64,000 nucleotides of DNA from Datisca glomerata (GCA_003255025.1 QANY01008042.1:2468077-2532076); one strand, 5' to 3'; positions 11,755 through 24,938 are shown, numbered from the stretch's first letter. A program made the numbers and translations. Notes: generated from the sequence alone by a model not told the origin.

Positions 11755-14132
11755 TGTAATACTCAAGTTTTTAATAAATGATATTTTTATAATTTAGAAC
11801 TCACTCATACCATATATGCACTTACATCCTATTCATTTTCTTTTTGTTCTCTCTTAACAATTTTCTCTCAAATCTCTCTTTTGTTATCTCAAGTTAATCC
11901 TTGTAACCACATACAACTTTATCCCCTTTTTATATGATTGCACATCTCTACTTAATCTAGTTTTTTCATCATCAATTATCCTCCATTAATCAAGGTATGA
12001 TTTCCTCTCTCTCTCTCCCCCCTCTTCTTCGTCTCCCTTTTCTGTTTTCCCCCTCTCAGTGCGTCTCCCTCTATCCCCCTCTCTGTTCTGTCTCTCTCTC
12101 CCCCTCTCTGTTCTGTCTCTCTCTCCCCCTCTNNNNNNNNNNNNNNNNNNNNNNNNNNNNNNNNNNNNNNNNNNNNNNNNNNNNNNNNNNNNNNNNNNNN
12201 NNNNNNNNNNNNNNNNNNNNNNNNNNNNNNNNNNNNNNNNNNNNNNNNNNNNNNNNNNNNNNNNNNNNNNNNNNNNNNNNNNNNNNNNNNNNNNNNTCTC
12301 CCCCTCTCTGTTCTGTCTCTCTCCCCCCTCTATGTGCGTTTTTCTCTCCCTCTTCTTCGCCTCCTTCCCCCTCTATGTTCTGTCTCTCTCTCACTTTTCC
12401 CCCTCTCTGTTCTGTCTTTCTGTCTTCCCCCTCTCTGTGTGTCTCTCTCCCTCCCTCTTCTTCGTCTCCTTCCCCTCTTTGTTCTGTCTATCTCTCCTTC
12501 GTCTCCCCCTCTCTGTTCTGTCTCTCTCTCCCCCTCTCTGTGTTCTGTCTCTCTCTCTCTCTCTCTCCCCTCTCTGTGCGTCTCTCTCCCCCTCTTCTTC
12601 GTCTCCCTCCCCCTCTCTGTTTTGTTTCTCTCTCTCTTTTGTCCCTGTTGCGTCTCTCTCTCCCTCTTCTTCGTCTTCCTTTTCTGTTTTTCCCTTCTTT
12701 TGAACCGGTTTAGTCAGACCAGACCAGGTCGAACTAGTTCAGTCAGGCCAGACCGGACTGAACCGACTCGGTCAGACTAGACCAGTTCAACCCGACCAGA
12801 TTGAACCGGCCCAAAATAGCAGAACCGAACCAATTCAGACCACCCGAACCTTGTTGAACCGTTTTAAACCATTTGATAATTTCACCTGATGTGGTTTCCA
12901 TCTGTTCCCAACCTAGCGTAGTTATTTAAATAATTGTAGATATTATATGAATTTGTTGTGACCTGGGATCCTTGGATTGCAGGTCATTAGTTGCTGAATT
13001 TAATTCGTAGCGAATCCAGGTAAGTGGATTTACATAATAATTCGGTTCATATGTTATAAGTGTAGAATATATAATATGAAATTGTTTTATTATTTCTTTA
13101 TGTGCAATCTTATGATCAAGGATTTTATTTGTTTTTCCATATCATGATGAAATTATTTACCATGTTATGTATCATTATATTTTGAATATACATGTAGTAG
13201 TTATGTGTTTATGTTCATGAACAAGTTATATGTTTACTTATGAATATGTGATAACGTGAAATATGAATATTAATTCAAGTAAAAAAGTTGTAAGTAAATA
13301 AGAAGTAGACTTAGTCATGTCCTTTGGTTATCAAGTAACCAGATTGTTCATGTCATGTTATCAATTTATACAGTTGGGTGTCACCATGTTCATGCTAGCG
13401 TCCGTGAGGTTCAGATAACCTTAAGTGACATCAAGTTTCAGGACACCCGATCTATCATGTTCACGTTCATGTTACAAGTTCAAGTTTAAGTTGTGAAACA
13501 GTTCTGGTTAGGTTGTTAATCGGGGGATATGTCTAGTCGAATTATGATCAAGCAAGTATATGTATCGGCATGTATAAGTACAAGTTCAAGTTATATGTTA
13601 ATCATGAATCGATGTATTGTTACAAGTATTTTATATGACCTGTGAACGTGTGAAATAAATTTGCATGAGTTATATGTTTACATTTATGTCATGTGAAACT
13701 CATTAATATGTGAATTTACTTACTGAGTATTTTTAATACTCACCCCTCATAGATGATTGTGTTGCAGATGATGGTGAGTAGCAGGAGTGAGTGACTGCCA
13801 TAGCAAGCACGATTATGATTTCTAAGTTTAATTATGACTTCTGTTGACTTCCGTTATTTCAGATATTTATGAATAATTATGTTTAATCTTTCACGTCATA
13901 TGGATTTTCGTGCTTCACTTTATTACAGTTTAATGAATCATTTATTTCAGTTTAATGAGTTGATATTATTTTAAAATAATTTTTATGCTTCCTCTATTTA
14001 AGGTTAAAAATTAGGGCAAGATTAGGGTTTTCAATTTGAGAATTTTCTCAAATTAGGGTTTCAATTGAATTGGGAAATTTTTGAATTTTGAGATTTCAAG
14101 CATGTTTAACCATCGGGAATCGGCGTATTACA
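11755..14132 (+). repeat. 5' LTR of gypsy element 1
   Basis: It begins TGTAATACTCAAG and ends CGTATTACA just before the primer binding site. The block 11,997-12,690 is a CT-rich minisatellite built on units such as CTCTCTGTTCTGTCTCTC, interrupted by an assembly gap. It is followed by a cluster of ACCAGACCGG / GAACCGG motifs. The remainder matches the 3' LTR closely. Confidence 0.92.
12133..12296. other. Assembly gap, 164 Ns
   Basis: A run of Ns lies inside the CT-rich minisatellite of the 5' LTR. The true length of the array is therefore unknown. Protein-like frames across this block are low-complexity artefacts. Confidence 1.
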
Positions 14133-14135
14133 GTT

Positions 14136-14147
14136 TGGTATCAGAGC
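14136..14147 (+). promoter_or_regulatory. Primer binding site, initiator-Met tRNA
   Basis: TGGTATCAGAGC lies 3 bp after the LTR end. It is the standard complement of the 3' end of plant initiator-methionine tRNA, used to prime minus-strand DNA synthesis in this lineage. Confidence 0.92.
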
Positions 14148-14372
14148 CAAGGTTTTAGATTATGTAGACTTTTCTACGTAAAAAGTATGGCATGTCGCTC
14201 ACTCTGCTTCTCCAACATCTTACAAGTCAGGTACGCATGTTATATATATGTTTTAAGTATAGAATCCATTGATATGCTTTAGATTCGTTGTGACACGTTC
14301 GATTACGTTTACGTTATTTTATGCGTTAAAATTAGACTTTTAGTGAGTCTTCGGTTTTATGGTTACCAGTAC

Positions 14373-16033
14373 GATGGCGCCCCTACAAGGAACAACAACA
14401 GTCACGCACCAGTCAATTCTACTGCTGACCCTCCAGCAACTATGGTTGAGATGTTTCAAGAGTTCTTAGAATTGTTAAGGCAGACGGCGACAGCTCGCCC
14501 GACATAACAAGTACAACAACCACATCAAACACCAGTGGACATATAGTTGATATAGACCTTCAAGAGGCTGAATCCACCTAAATTCGATGGCCATTCATCC
14601 GATCCGCTGCTAGCTGATGAATGGATTGTAAGACTGGAGCATATTTTTCAGTTTATGCCATGTTCTGAGATTCAGATGGTTGTTTGCGCAACATTTATGC
14701 TGACACGGGAGGCTCAGAAATGGTGGGAGCCCATACGGAGAACTCATGACATCGACAGTAATCCAGTGGCATGGGATTGTTTTAAGGAACTTTTCCTTGA
14801 GAAATATTTTCCGATCACGGTCAAGTAGAGAATGAGGCTGAATTTCTCAGACTTGCACAAGGAGCTATGATTGTAACTGAATACGAGCGAAAGTTTGAAG
14901 AATTGTCTCGGTACATCACGCACTATGTGGATAACGAGATAAGAAATGTCCAGACTTTTGAAAGAGGACTGTGTCCAGAGATTAAGGGTTCAATGTCACT
15001 TCTTAAGCATACCACCTACGCAACGGTGGTTGAGGCAGCTTTACTAATAGAACAGAATCTTCCACCACGTGCACCACCTCGGTCAGAGCAATCATTTCAT
15101 GGAAAGAGAAAATCACAGAATTCCCATCAGGGTCCTCACAATGCAAAAAGACAGATGATCAAATCAAATCCCTTATGTGCTACATGTAACAAATATCATG
15201 TTGGTCAATGTTTTAAGGCGATCAATGCTTGCTTTAAGTGTGGAAAGACTGGACATTACCTCAGGCAGTGCCATCTGCTTGCTCATGGACAGACCAGTGA
15301 TGTTGTTGGTGGTAGAGCTAAAGGAAAAGTTTTTGCATTAACTCGCGAGGAAGCTGAACAGTCGAATGCAGTTGTGGCAGGTACATTACTTGTATTAGGA
15401 CATTCAGCTTTCACATTGATTGATTTCGGATCCACGCATTCTTTTATTTCTACTTCATTTGTAACTCATGCATCATTGTCTGTTGTGCCTTTGGGTTTTG
15501 AATTATGTGTTTCTACGCCTTCTGGAGCTTCCCTCCTAGCTAATAAGGCGATAGAGAATTGTTCAGTGATGGTTGTAGATAATGTTATGTGTGCTAGACT
15601 TATAGTCCTAGGGATGCATGATTTTGATGTAATCCTAGGGATGGATTGGTTGGCAGCAAATTATGCCAACATAGATTGTTATCGAAAAGAAGTTCAATTC
15701 CTACCTCCTGGTAGGCCTAGCTTCAAGTTTAGGGGATCCAAGCAATGCTCAATACCGAAGGTTATATCTGCTTTGCGGACACAGCGCCTACTTGATCGTG
15801 GTAACTGGAGTCACTTACCTTCTGTTATGGATACAACTAAGACACATGTTGATATTGGATTGGTCCTGGTCATTTTTGAATTCTTGGATGTTTTTGTTGA
15901 TGATTTGCCAGAACTTCCTCATCCTCGAGAGACGGATTTTCATATTGAGTTGGTACCAGGCACTGCCCCTATATCTAAAGCTCCGTATCGTATGGCTCCT
16001 GTAGAATTGAAAGAACTTAAAGATCAACTTTAA
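14373..16033 (+). pseudogene. Gypsy element 1 gag and protease, broken
   Basis: Gag starts near 14,373 (ATGGCGCCC). Compared with the related gag at 23,756, a base appears to be lost within the first few codons, and in-frame stops follow (for example near 14,504). From 14,867 a 388-codon open frame covers the gag C-terminus, a CCHC zinc knuckle CFKCGKTGHYLRQC (about 15,230-15,270), an aspartic protease and the start of reverse transcriptase. The protease reads IDFGSTHSF, where D-S-G or D-T-G is expected, so the residue beside the catalytic Asp is changed. A TAA at 16,031 ends the frame inside the reverse transcriptase entry region. Confidence 0.88.
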
Positions 16034-18691
16034 GAATTACTGGATAAGGGTTTCATAAGACCCAATATTTCACCTTGGGGTGCTCCAGTGTTATTTGTTA
16101 AAAAGAAAGATGGATCAATGAGACTATGCATTGACTATAGGGAATTGAATAAAGTCACTATCAAGAATAAGTATCTGTTACCGCGCATTGAGGATTTGTT
16201 TGATCAACTTCAGGGAGCATCAGATTGATTTAAGATCAGGATACTAGGATTCGAAATGAGGATATTTCTAAGACATCATTTCGCACTTGTTACGGCTATT
16301 ACGAGTTTATAGTGAAGTCGTTTGGATTAACTAATGCTCCGACAACATTTATAGATTTAATGAACAGGGTGTTCAAGGAGTACCTGGATTCTTTTGTGAT
16401 TGTCTTTATTGATGATATTCTGGTGTACTCTAGATCGGAGGCCGAACATATGAATCATCTCAGGATTGTTTTGCAAACATTAAGGACAGACCAGTTATAT
16501 GCCATTCCAAAAGTGTGAGTTTTGGCTTCACCAAGTATCATTCTTTGGTCATGTGGTATCTCAAGATAAAATCTCGGTTGACCCGTCTAAGATTGAAGTA
16601 GTGCTTAACTGGCCTCAACCAATAAATGTTGGGGAAGTTCACAGTTTTCTGGGTTTAGCAGGATATTACAGAAGGTTTGTTGAAGGTTTTTCAAAGATTA
16701 CTGCCCCACTTACTCAGTTGACCAGGAAGAATGCCACCTTTTCTTGGACGACCGAGTGTGAGAAATGTTTTCAGAGCCTTAAACAAAAATTAGTGACAAC
16801 ACCAGTGTTGACCATTCCAGATGGTAAGAGCGACTTTATGATATACAATGATGCTTCTAAAAGAGGTTTGGGTTGCGTTTTGATGTAATAGGGAAAGGTC
16901 ATAGCATACGCATCTCGTCAGCTCAAGCCCTATGAACAGGATTATCCCACCCGTGATTTGGAGTTGACTCAGTTGTTTTTACCCTCAAGATCTGGAGACA
17001 TTATTTATATGGCTGTAGTCAGATTTACACAGATCATAAGAGCCTTAAGTACCTTTTCACTCAGAAAGAACTTAACATGAGGCAACGCCGTTGGTTGGAA
17101 ATGGTGAAGGATTATTATTTATCACCCAGGAAAGGCAAATGAATCAGCTCATTCGGCAGCTCTTATTACTTCTCAAGGACATATTTGGGAGGATTTGGAA
17201 TGTGCTGAGATTCAAGTGTTGCTAAAGGATACTACAACATAACTAGCGCAGCTCACAGTTCAACCATCGTTATAGCAACGTATTATTGATGCACAGAACT
17301 CAGACTCGGAGTTGCTTCTGACTCGTAGTGAAGTGGGTAAGACAAAAGACAAAGGTTTGAAATTAGTGACGATTCATCTCTTCACTTTCATGGGAGACTG
17401 TGTGTTCCTAAACATGTATTCACGAGGTAGGAATTGCTCATGGAGGCTCATAGTTCACCGTACACTGTCCACCCTGGTAGTACTAAGATGTATCACGATT
17501 TAAAGTTACATTATTGGTGGAATGGTATGAAGCGTGACATTGTTGAGTTTGTTAGTAAGTGTTTTGTGTGTCAGCAGATCAAGGCTCAAATACAACGACC
17601 ATATGGGGTTTTACAACCTTTAAGTATTTCTGAATGGAAGTGGGAACACGTAACTATGGATTTCGTTTCAGGACTACCGAGAATGGTGAAGGGTTTTAAC
17701 TCCATTTGGGTTGTGGTGGATCGTCTTACCAAGTCTGCACACTTTTTGCCTGGTAAGACTACTTTTTCAGTTGAGGATTGGGCTCGGTTATATGTTCGCG
17801 AGATTGTTCGACTTCATGGGATTTCAGTATCTATAGTGTCAGATCGGGATCCACGGTTCACGCCAAACTTTTTACGGAGTCTACAAAAAGCTTTGGGAAC
17901 ACAGTTGAATTTCAGTACAACTTATCATTTCAATCTGATGGGCAATCTGAACAAACAATTCAGACGTTAAAAGATATGCTTCAAGCTTGTGTCTTGGATT
18001 TCTCTGGTAGTTGGGACGCACACTTGGCACTCATGGAGTTTGCTTATAATAACAGTTATCAGGCGATGATTGGTATGGCTCCGTTTGAGGCACTTTATGG
18101 AAAGAAATGTCGGTCGCTAGTTGGGATGAAGTTGGCGAACGAAAGCTTTTGGGCCCTGACTTGGTTCACTCCATGAATGAAGCTATTCAGAAAATCAGAG
18201 ATAGAATGCAGACCGCTCAGAGTAGGTAAAAGAGTTACGCAGATGTCAGGAGGAAGGATCTCGAATTTGAAGTGGGTGATCATGTGCTTCTCAAAGTTGC
18301 CCTATTGAAGAGCGTTATGCATTTTGGTCGCAAGGGGAAGCTGAGTCCCAGATTTATTGGCCCGTTTGAGATTTTGGATCGTATTGGTCCTTTGGCATAC
18401 TGACTCGCTTTACCACCAGCTCTTTCAGGTGTTCATAATGTGTTTCACGTCTCGATGCTTCGCAAATACGTGTCTGACCCAACGCATGTCATTGATTTTG
18501 AACCTCTGCATGTTCGTGATGATCTCACTTATGAGGAGAAGCCAATCAGAGTTCTAGAGCGCAAGAAACAAACTCTTCGTAATAGAACGGTTCAACTAGT
18601 CAATATTCGTTGGAGAAATCATCGGATCGAGGAAGCAACATGGGAACAAGAAGCTAAGATACATATCAAGTATCCAGAGTTATTTCTGTAA
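16034..18691 (+). pseudogene. Gypsy element 1 pol: RT, RNase H, integrase, chromodomain, broken
   Basis: The frame resumes with [16 protein letters not shown] and CIDYRELNK, is disrupted near 16,228, and continues with the catalytic block [10 protein letters not shown] (about 16,406). RNase H is marked by [13 protein letters not shown] (about 16,836). Integrase shows HPGSTKMYHDLK, C-x2-C in CFVCQQ, then MDFVSGLP and VSDRDPRF. The end (about 18,490-18,691) reads VNIRWRNHRIEEATWE, a chromodomain-like tail thought to guide integration to heterochromatin. Several frameshifts and stops separate these blocks, so it is inactive. Confidence 0.9.
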
Positions 18692-18734
18692 GGTATTTTC
18701 CTTTCGGGGATGAAAGTTCTTAAGGAGGGGAGAA

Positions 18735-18973
18735 TGTAATACACAAGTTTTTAATAAAGGGTATTTTTATAATTTAGAACTCACTCACACCATATATGCA
18801 CTTACAATTTTCCTTTGTGTTCTCTCTTAACAATTTTCCCCCAAATCTCTCTTTGGTTATCTCAAAGCTAATCCTTCTAACCATCTACAACTCTCTCCCA
18901 TTTTTATATGATTGCACGTCTCTATTTCATCTAGTTTATTCTTCATCAATTATCCTCCATTAATCAAGGTATG

Positions 18974-19009
<36 letters not shown>

Positions 19010-20983
19010 CCTCTTGTTCGTCTCCCTTTTCTATTTTCCCCCTCTCTGTTCTGTCTCTCTCTCCCCCTTTCTGTTCTGTCTCTCTCTCTTTCCCCCTCTC
19101 TGTTCTGTCTCTCTCTCTCCCCCTCTCTGTGCGTTTCTCTTTCCCTCTTCTTCATCTCCTTCCCCCTCTCTGTTCTGTCTCTTTCTCCTTCATCTCCCCC
19201 TCTATGTTCTGTCTCTCTCTCACCCCCTCTCTGTTTAGTTTATCTCTCTTTTCCCCATCTCTATTCTGTCTCTCTCTTCCCCCTCTCTGTGTGTGTCTCT
19301 CTCTCTCCCTCTTATTCGTCTCCTTCCCTTCTCTGTTCTGTGTCTCTCTCCTTCGTCTCCCCTTCTCTGTTCTGTCTCTCTCTCTCCCCCCTCTCTGTGT
19401 TCTGTCTCTCTCCCCCCTCTTTGTGCGTCTCCCTCCCTCCCTCTTCTTCGTCTCCCTCCCCCCTCTCTGTTCTGTTTCTCTCTCTCATTCGTCCCCTTGT
19501 TCCGTCTCTCTTTCTCTCTCTCCCTCTTCTTCGTCTTCCTTTTCTATTTTTTTCCCTTTTTTTGAACCGGTCACCTGAATCGGACCGGCTCAGTCAAACC
19601 AGACCAGACCGAATTGGTTCAGTCAGACCAGACCGGGCTGAACGGACTCGGTCAGACTAGACCAGTTCAACCCGACCAGACTGAATCGGCCCAAAACAGC
19701 AGAACCGAACCAATTCAGACCACTCGAACCTTGTTGAACCGTTTTAAACCATTTGATAATTTCACCCGATGCGGTTTCCATCTGTTCCCAATCTCACTTA
19801 GTTATTTAAATAATTGTAGATATTATATGAATTTGTTGTGACCTGGGATCCTTGAATCGCAGGTCATTAGTTGCTGAATTTAATTCGTAGCGAATCTAGG
19901 TAAGTAGATTTACATAATAATTCGGTTCATATGTTATAAGTGTAGAATATATAATGTGAAATTGTTTTATTATTGCTTTATGTTCAATCTTATGATCAAA
20001 TATTTTAATTTTTTTCCATATTATGATGAAATTATTTACCATATTATGTATGATTATATTTTGAGTTATACATGTCGTAGTTGTGTGTTTATGTTCATGA
20101 ACAAGTTATATGTTTACCTATGTACATGTGATAACGTGAAATATGAATATTAATTTAAGTAAAAAGGTGATACGTAAATAAGAAGTAGACTTAGTCATGT
20201 CTCTTGGTTATCAAGTAACCAGATTGTTCATGTCATGTTATTAAGTTATACAGTTGGGTGTCACCATGTTCATGTTAGCGTTCTTGAGTTCAGATAACCT
20301 TAAGTGATATCAAGATTTAAGACACCCAATCTATCATGTTCACGTTCATGTTACAAGTTCAAGTTCAAATTGTGAAAAAGTTCTGATTAGGTTGTTAATC
20401 GAGGGATATGTCTAGTCGAATTATGATCAAGCAAGTATAAGCATTGGCATGTATAAGTACAAGTTCAAGTTATATGTTAATCATGAAATCGATGTGTTGT
20501 TACATGTATTTTATGTGACCTGTGAAATAAATGTGCATGAATTATATGTTCATTTATGTATGTGAATTTACTTACTGAGTATTTTTAATACTCACCCCCA
20601 TAGATGATTGTGTTGCAGATGATGGTGAGCAACAGGAATGAGGGACTGTCATAGCAAGCACGATTATGATTTCTAAGTTTAATTATGACTTCTGTTGACT
20701 TCCGTTATTTCATATATTTATGAATAATTATGTTTAATCTTTCATGTCATATGGATTTTCGTGCTTTACTTTATTACAGTTTAATGAATCATTTATTTCA
20801 GTTTAATGAGTTAATATTATTTTAAAATAATTTTTATGCTTCCGCTATTTAAGGTTAAAAATTAGGGCAAGATTAGAGTTTTCAATTTTGGGATTTTCAC
20901 AAATTAGGGTCTTTATTGAATTGGGAAATTTTCAAATTTTGAAATTTCAAGTATGTTTAACCATCGAGAATCGGAGCGTTACA
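18735..20983 (+). repeat. 3' LTR of gypsy element 1
   Basis: It follows the purine tract AAGGAGGGGAGAA, begins TGTAATACACAAG and ends GAGCGTTACA. The CT-rich minisatellite is present in full here (about 18,979-19,550), without a gap. It differs from the 5' copy by scattered substitutions and small indels. Confidence 0.92.
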
Positions 20984-21057
20984 GTTTGATATCAGAGTAA
21001 GGTTTTAAATTCTGTAGACTTTTCTACATAAAAAGTATAACATGTCACTCATTTTTT
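20984..21057 (+). repeat. Extra copy of the gypsy leader after the 3' LTR
   Basis: Directly after the 3' LTR the sequence continues as the element's own leader: a mutated primer site (TGATATCAGAG) and about 60 bp matching 14,148-14,206. It then breaks off into TTTTTTTTCAAGACTCTA, which resembles the DNA just left of the 5' LTR. Confidence 0.85.
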
Positions 21058-22784
21058 TTCAAGACTCTATATAAGTTCTCATTTTCGTTCATAACATCAA
21101 ATCGTGATTTTAAAACTTGAATGTAATGGTGACTTGTCATATGAAATTGATCACCGTGTTAAAGTTAGCTCTAGTTGGTCAGTGGATTTTCCTCCGTTGT
21201 TATAAAATGTCTTAGAAATTAACTCGGTCCACAAGAACCATGAATTCGATCGAATAGTATTCAAATGTCCGGGTCACTCGTTTTAAATACGCGGTGGTGT
21301 TCACACTAGCATACCATTTCTGCATATTTTCGTTATAATACAGATTGAACATTCATGAATTTAATATGCGAACATTTAAGAAGACAACAAATACGATTTG
21401 CTTCAATGTGAACCCTTTTCTGTCAAAAATTAAATAATGTGAACAAGCTGGCAAGTGGCCAAAAAGTGTATCAGGGCGTGTAGTAGTTTTCCCAGCCTAT
21501 AGAACCTTCCATTTTTAAACCAATCTATAATTTATTTTGGGTTGTTTTCGTGGTTTTGTTGTTTTGTTATATCAGTTAAAATTTCATTTAGTCGTTTCAC
21601 TTAAAAATGTTTGTAATGAAGCACCATATAAATAGAAACGCTTAAAGGCTTACAATAGCGATAGCTGATTTTTTTTCTAATACATGTGTAGAAGTGTTCA
21701 CGATTCGATTCCGTCAGTTATTTGAATAAAAATCAAACCGAATTGAAATTCACGGTTCAGCACTATATCGAACCGAACCATGACTTAAGGTTCGGCTCAG
21801 TTCTACGATTCAGAAGAGACAGAACCTGTACTGTACAGATTCACAAAACCCAACTCAAAATTCATAGTGCGAGAGAAATATGTACGAGAGTGTTTCAAGA
21901 TAAAATTAGAGAGTGAAGAGTATATTTATATAAACAGATTACTTCTTAGACGAATGGGAGATTTTTGTCCGCTGAGTTCTATGTGCAGGATTCTACTAAT
22001 TTGACTTTGCAGGCTAGATAGTGTTTGAGTTCTTCTATTTTCCAGCATAGATAAATAGTTTTATTTGTTCTTACGTTGGGTTATGGGATCTTTCGACTTT
22101 GTGTTTGTATATTTGGAGTATGCTCTTTATATAGTGTAAATATTTTGGTTGAATATATTGACATTTCAACCAAAAAAAACTTAACAAAACCATTTATTTT
22201 TGACTGTTTTATACAAGATCATTCAAAATAAATTTGGATGAATGAATTTTCTTTTGTCAAAGGAATCAATGAGTTTATACAGAAGATTATTGATAGCATC
22301 TCAGTTACCTACTGAACAACTAAAAGTTAATAAAACTAAAATATTACATAAATTTAAGCACGGAGTAACACATAATAGCTTAAATAATAAAACAAATGAA
22401 ACTACATAAATTTGTTAAGTTAAACCATTTATGTGTCAGAGTGGACAGTTATAAAAAGTGTAAATTATAAAAAGTAGTTTTCAGCTAGATTTATTGACTT
22501 TTGCCTTCTCCTTTTCTTGGATTTTTTTGTTAATGTTTTGAATTTAATAACGCCAATTAGGGAAAAAGAAAACGACATCTTTTGACCTGAATCTTTGGGT
22601 CAAGGTCAACTATGGTGGGGATTTGTTGTTTGTTGATCAATTGCTTTAAAGTATGTGTGACGCATACGAGAGAGGAAGGCAGTGCGAGAGGGATCAAGGT
22701 CTCTTGAATTTTTTTTATGAAGTTATTATGACTTCAAACTTTTTTTTGTGTGATTTTTAACTTTAGAGGGAGAAAATTATATTA
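21058..22784. other. Inter-element DNA, no gene seen
   Basis: AT-rich sequence between two gypsy elements. Around 21,690-21,800 there are CGATTC / GAACCGAACC motifs like those in the kinase-intron MITE, perhaps a decayed relative. A CAACCAAAAAAAAC string near 22,170 could be an old poly(A) tail of a LINE. No recognisable protein. Confidence 0.45.
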
Positions 22785-23515
22785 TTAACAAATTCTGATT
22801 CGGTTGTTAATTAGGAGATATGCCAAGACAAGATATGGTTAAGATTGTTAAATGATTATATTTGAGACATGTGTTATCTGCGTGCTATGTTAAGCCATGT
22901 CATGATCAAGTATGTTATTTTATTTCATTTATGATATATGTCAAGTTCAGTTATGTTATTTCATGATTGCATTTAAGACATGTGGATGCATGTTATTATG
23001 TGAGTTTACTTACTAAATATTTTAAAATACTCATTCCCTCACAGTTATTTATGATGCAGGTGGTGATGGCGAACAACATGAGTGAGAGACTGTCATAACC
23101 AGTTAGATAAGAGGAATTTATGTTTTCAATTTATGATTTGATTTAAAACTTAGGAAAACTTTTTCTGTTAAACTTGGTTATTTAAGTAGTTTATTTTACG
23201 TTATGATTTTTTACGAATTATAATGAGTGAAAGCTTCATGAATTATTGATTTCAAGTTTTGACTTTATTTCAGTTTTTTGAGATTTTATTAATTATGCAT
23301 TTAAGACACTTTATCACTTTCGCTATTTAATGATTAAGATTCTGATCATGGATAAGTTTAATGCTTCTGCTATTTAAGGTAAAAGTTTTTCTATCATGGG
23401 TAAATTAAGAATTTCAATTTGGGAATTTTCTCAAAATTAGGGTTTGTTTCGAATTGAAGATTTCAAAATTGTGAAATTACACGTATGTTTAACCCTCAAG
23501 GATCGGGGCGTTACA
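22785..23515 (+). repeat. 5' LTR of gypsy element 2, left-truncated
   Basis: It matches the last roughly 730 bp of the 3' LTR (from about 27,118), including the GGAGATATG block and the end GGGGCGTTACA. About three quarters of the expected LTR is missing on the left, so the insertion boundary is lost. A primer site TGGTATCAGAGC follows at 23,519-23,530. Confidence 0.85.
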
Positions 23516-23755
23516 GTTTGGTATCAGAGCGATGGTTTTAGATTATGTAGACTTTTCATAGTGAAAAATATGGCATGTCACTCACTCGGCTCCTCCATCA
23601 CCTTACAAGTCAGGTACGCATGATATGTATGTTTTAATTATTGAATCAGTATGATGTGCTTTAGTTTCATATGACATGTTTGTTACGTATATGTTATATT
23701 TGTGCAATAAGATTAGGCTTTTGGTAAGTCTTGAATTTTGGTGGGTAGTAGAGTA

Positions 23756-24745
23756 ATGGCTCCCCCTACGAGAAACAACAATCATGCATCGGTCAATCCT
23801 GTTGCGTACCCTCCGGCAACCATGATCGAAATGTTTCAAGAATTTTTGGAGTTGTTGAGTCAGACAGTGATGACTCGCCCAGCTCAACTACAACAATCGC
23901 AACAAGCGACAACTGTCAACGTGCAGCTGATTCACACCTTCAGGAGGCTGAAGCCGCCCGAATTTGATGGTCTTTCGTCTGATCCATTGTTAGCTGACGA
24001 TTGGATTGTGAGATTGGAGCATATCTTTCAGTTTATGATGTGTTTTGAGATTCAAAAGGTTGTTTGTGCAACTTTTATGCTGACGCGGGAAGCTAAAAAA
24101 TGGTGAGAGCTCACACAAAGAGCTCATGATGTTGTGCATAATTCGGTGACTTAGGATCAATTTAAGGAGCTATTTTTCGAGAAGTATTTTTCGATCACCG
24201 TTAGAGCGAGCAAGGAGGCCAAATTTCTTAGGCTGGTGCAAGGTAATAGGACCGTTGCTGATTATGAGAGGAAGTTTGAGGAATTATCTCGCTACGCCAC
24301 ACATTATGTTGATAGCGAGATCAAGAAGGCTCACACGTTTGAAAGGGGACTTCGTCTAGAGATAAATGGCTCTATGTCACTCCACAAGCATACCACTTAT
24401 GCAGCGGTGGTTGAAGCAGCATTGTTAATGAAGCAGAATCTTTCACCAAGAGAGCTGGCACAGAATGATCTCTCGTCACAAAAGAAAAGGAAGCTTCAGG
24501 ATGACCATATTGAACAACGAGATGCAAATAAACAAGTTAGAGATTCTCATCCTGTTTGCGTCACTTGCAACAAAAGCCATGTCGGACAGTGTTATCGGAA
24601 GATTAATGTTTGTTTTAAGTGTGGGAAAACTGGGCATTATCTCAAGGATTGTCCGTTGAACAAACAAGGTCAGAACGATAACACATCAATCAACAGGAAT
24701 AAAGGAAAGGCATTCGCTTCGACACATCAGGAAGTGGACGATTAA
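23756..24745 (+). pseudogene. Gypsy element 2 gag, two in-frame stops
   Basis: Gag starts ATGGCTCCCCCTACG. Its N-terminal part carries the conserved block PPEFDGLSSDPLLADDW (about 23,957). A TGA at about 24,104 replaces a Trp codon that is intact in element 1 (AAATGGTGGGAG there, AAATGGTGAGAG here), and another stop occurs near 24,152. The frame is then open through YERKFEELSRYATHY to the CCHC knuckle CFKCGKTGHYLKDC (about 24,612-24,653) and ends at 24,745. Apart from the stops it is better kept than the element 1 gag. Confidence 0.88.
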
Positions 24746-24938
24746 ACTGCAGTTGTTATCGGTATACTTCTTACTTTTGGCATTCAATTTTCGCGTTGAT
24801 TAAACCTTGATTTTGTTTTCTTCATTTATGTTTTGTGTTTTGCCATTGGTTGAGTTTTGGATTCTTTCTGGTTATTTCCAGTGTTTTAAAAAGGTGGCAT
24901 CTTCCTTTCAAGGACGAAAGTTTTTAAGGAGGGGAGAA

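Larger units (their letters stand above)
11755..20983 (+). mobile_element. Ty3/gypsy LTR retrotransposon, chromovirus type (element 1)
   Basis: Long LTRs (about 2.4 and 2.25 kb) enclose 4.6 kb of decayed gag-pol. The order is 5' LTR, initiator-Met primer site, gag with CCHC knuckle, protease, reverse transcriptase, RNase H, integrase, a C-terminal chromodomain-like segment, a purine tract AAGGAGGGGAGAA, then the 3' LTR. Order, primer site, long LTRs and chromodomain fit the Tekay/Del lineage. Stops and frameshifts throughout mean it cannot move on its own. The LTRs differ from each other visibly, so the insertion is not recent. Confidence 0.93.

Noticed and set aside
11997..12780. Long Ser/Pro/Leu-rich open frames, including one across the N gap
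   Set aside because: They are translations of a CT-rich minisatellite in an LTR; all three frames stay open because of composition.
18971..19660. 229-codon Ser/Leu/Pro-rich frame
   Set aside because: Same CT-rich LTR block in the 3' LTR; low complexity, no domain.
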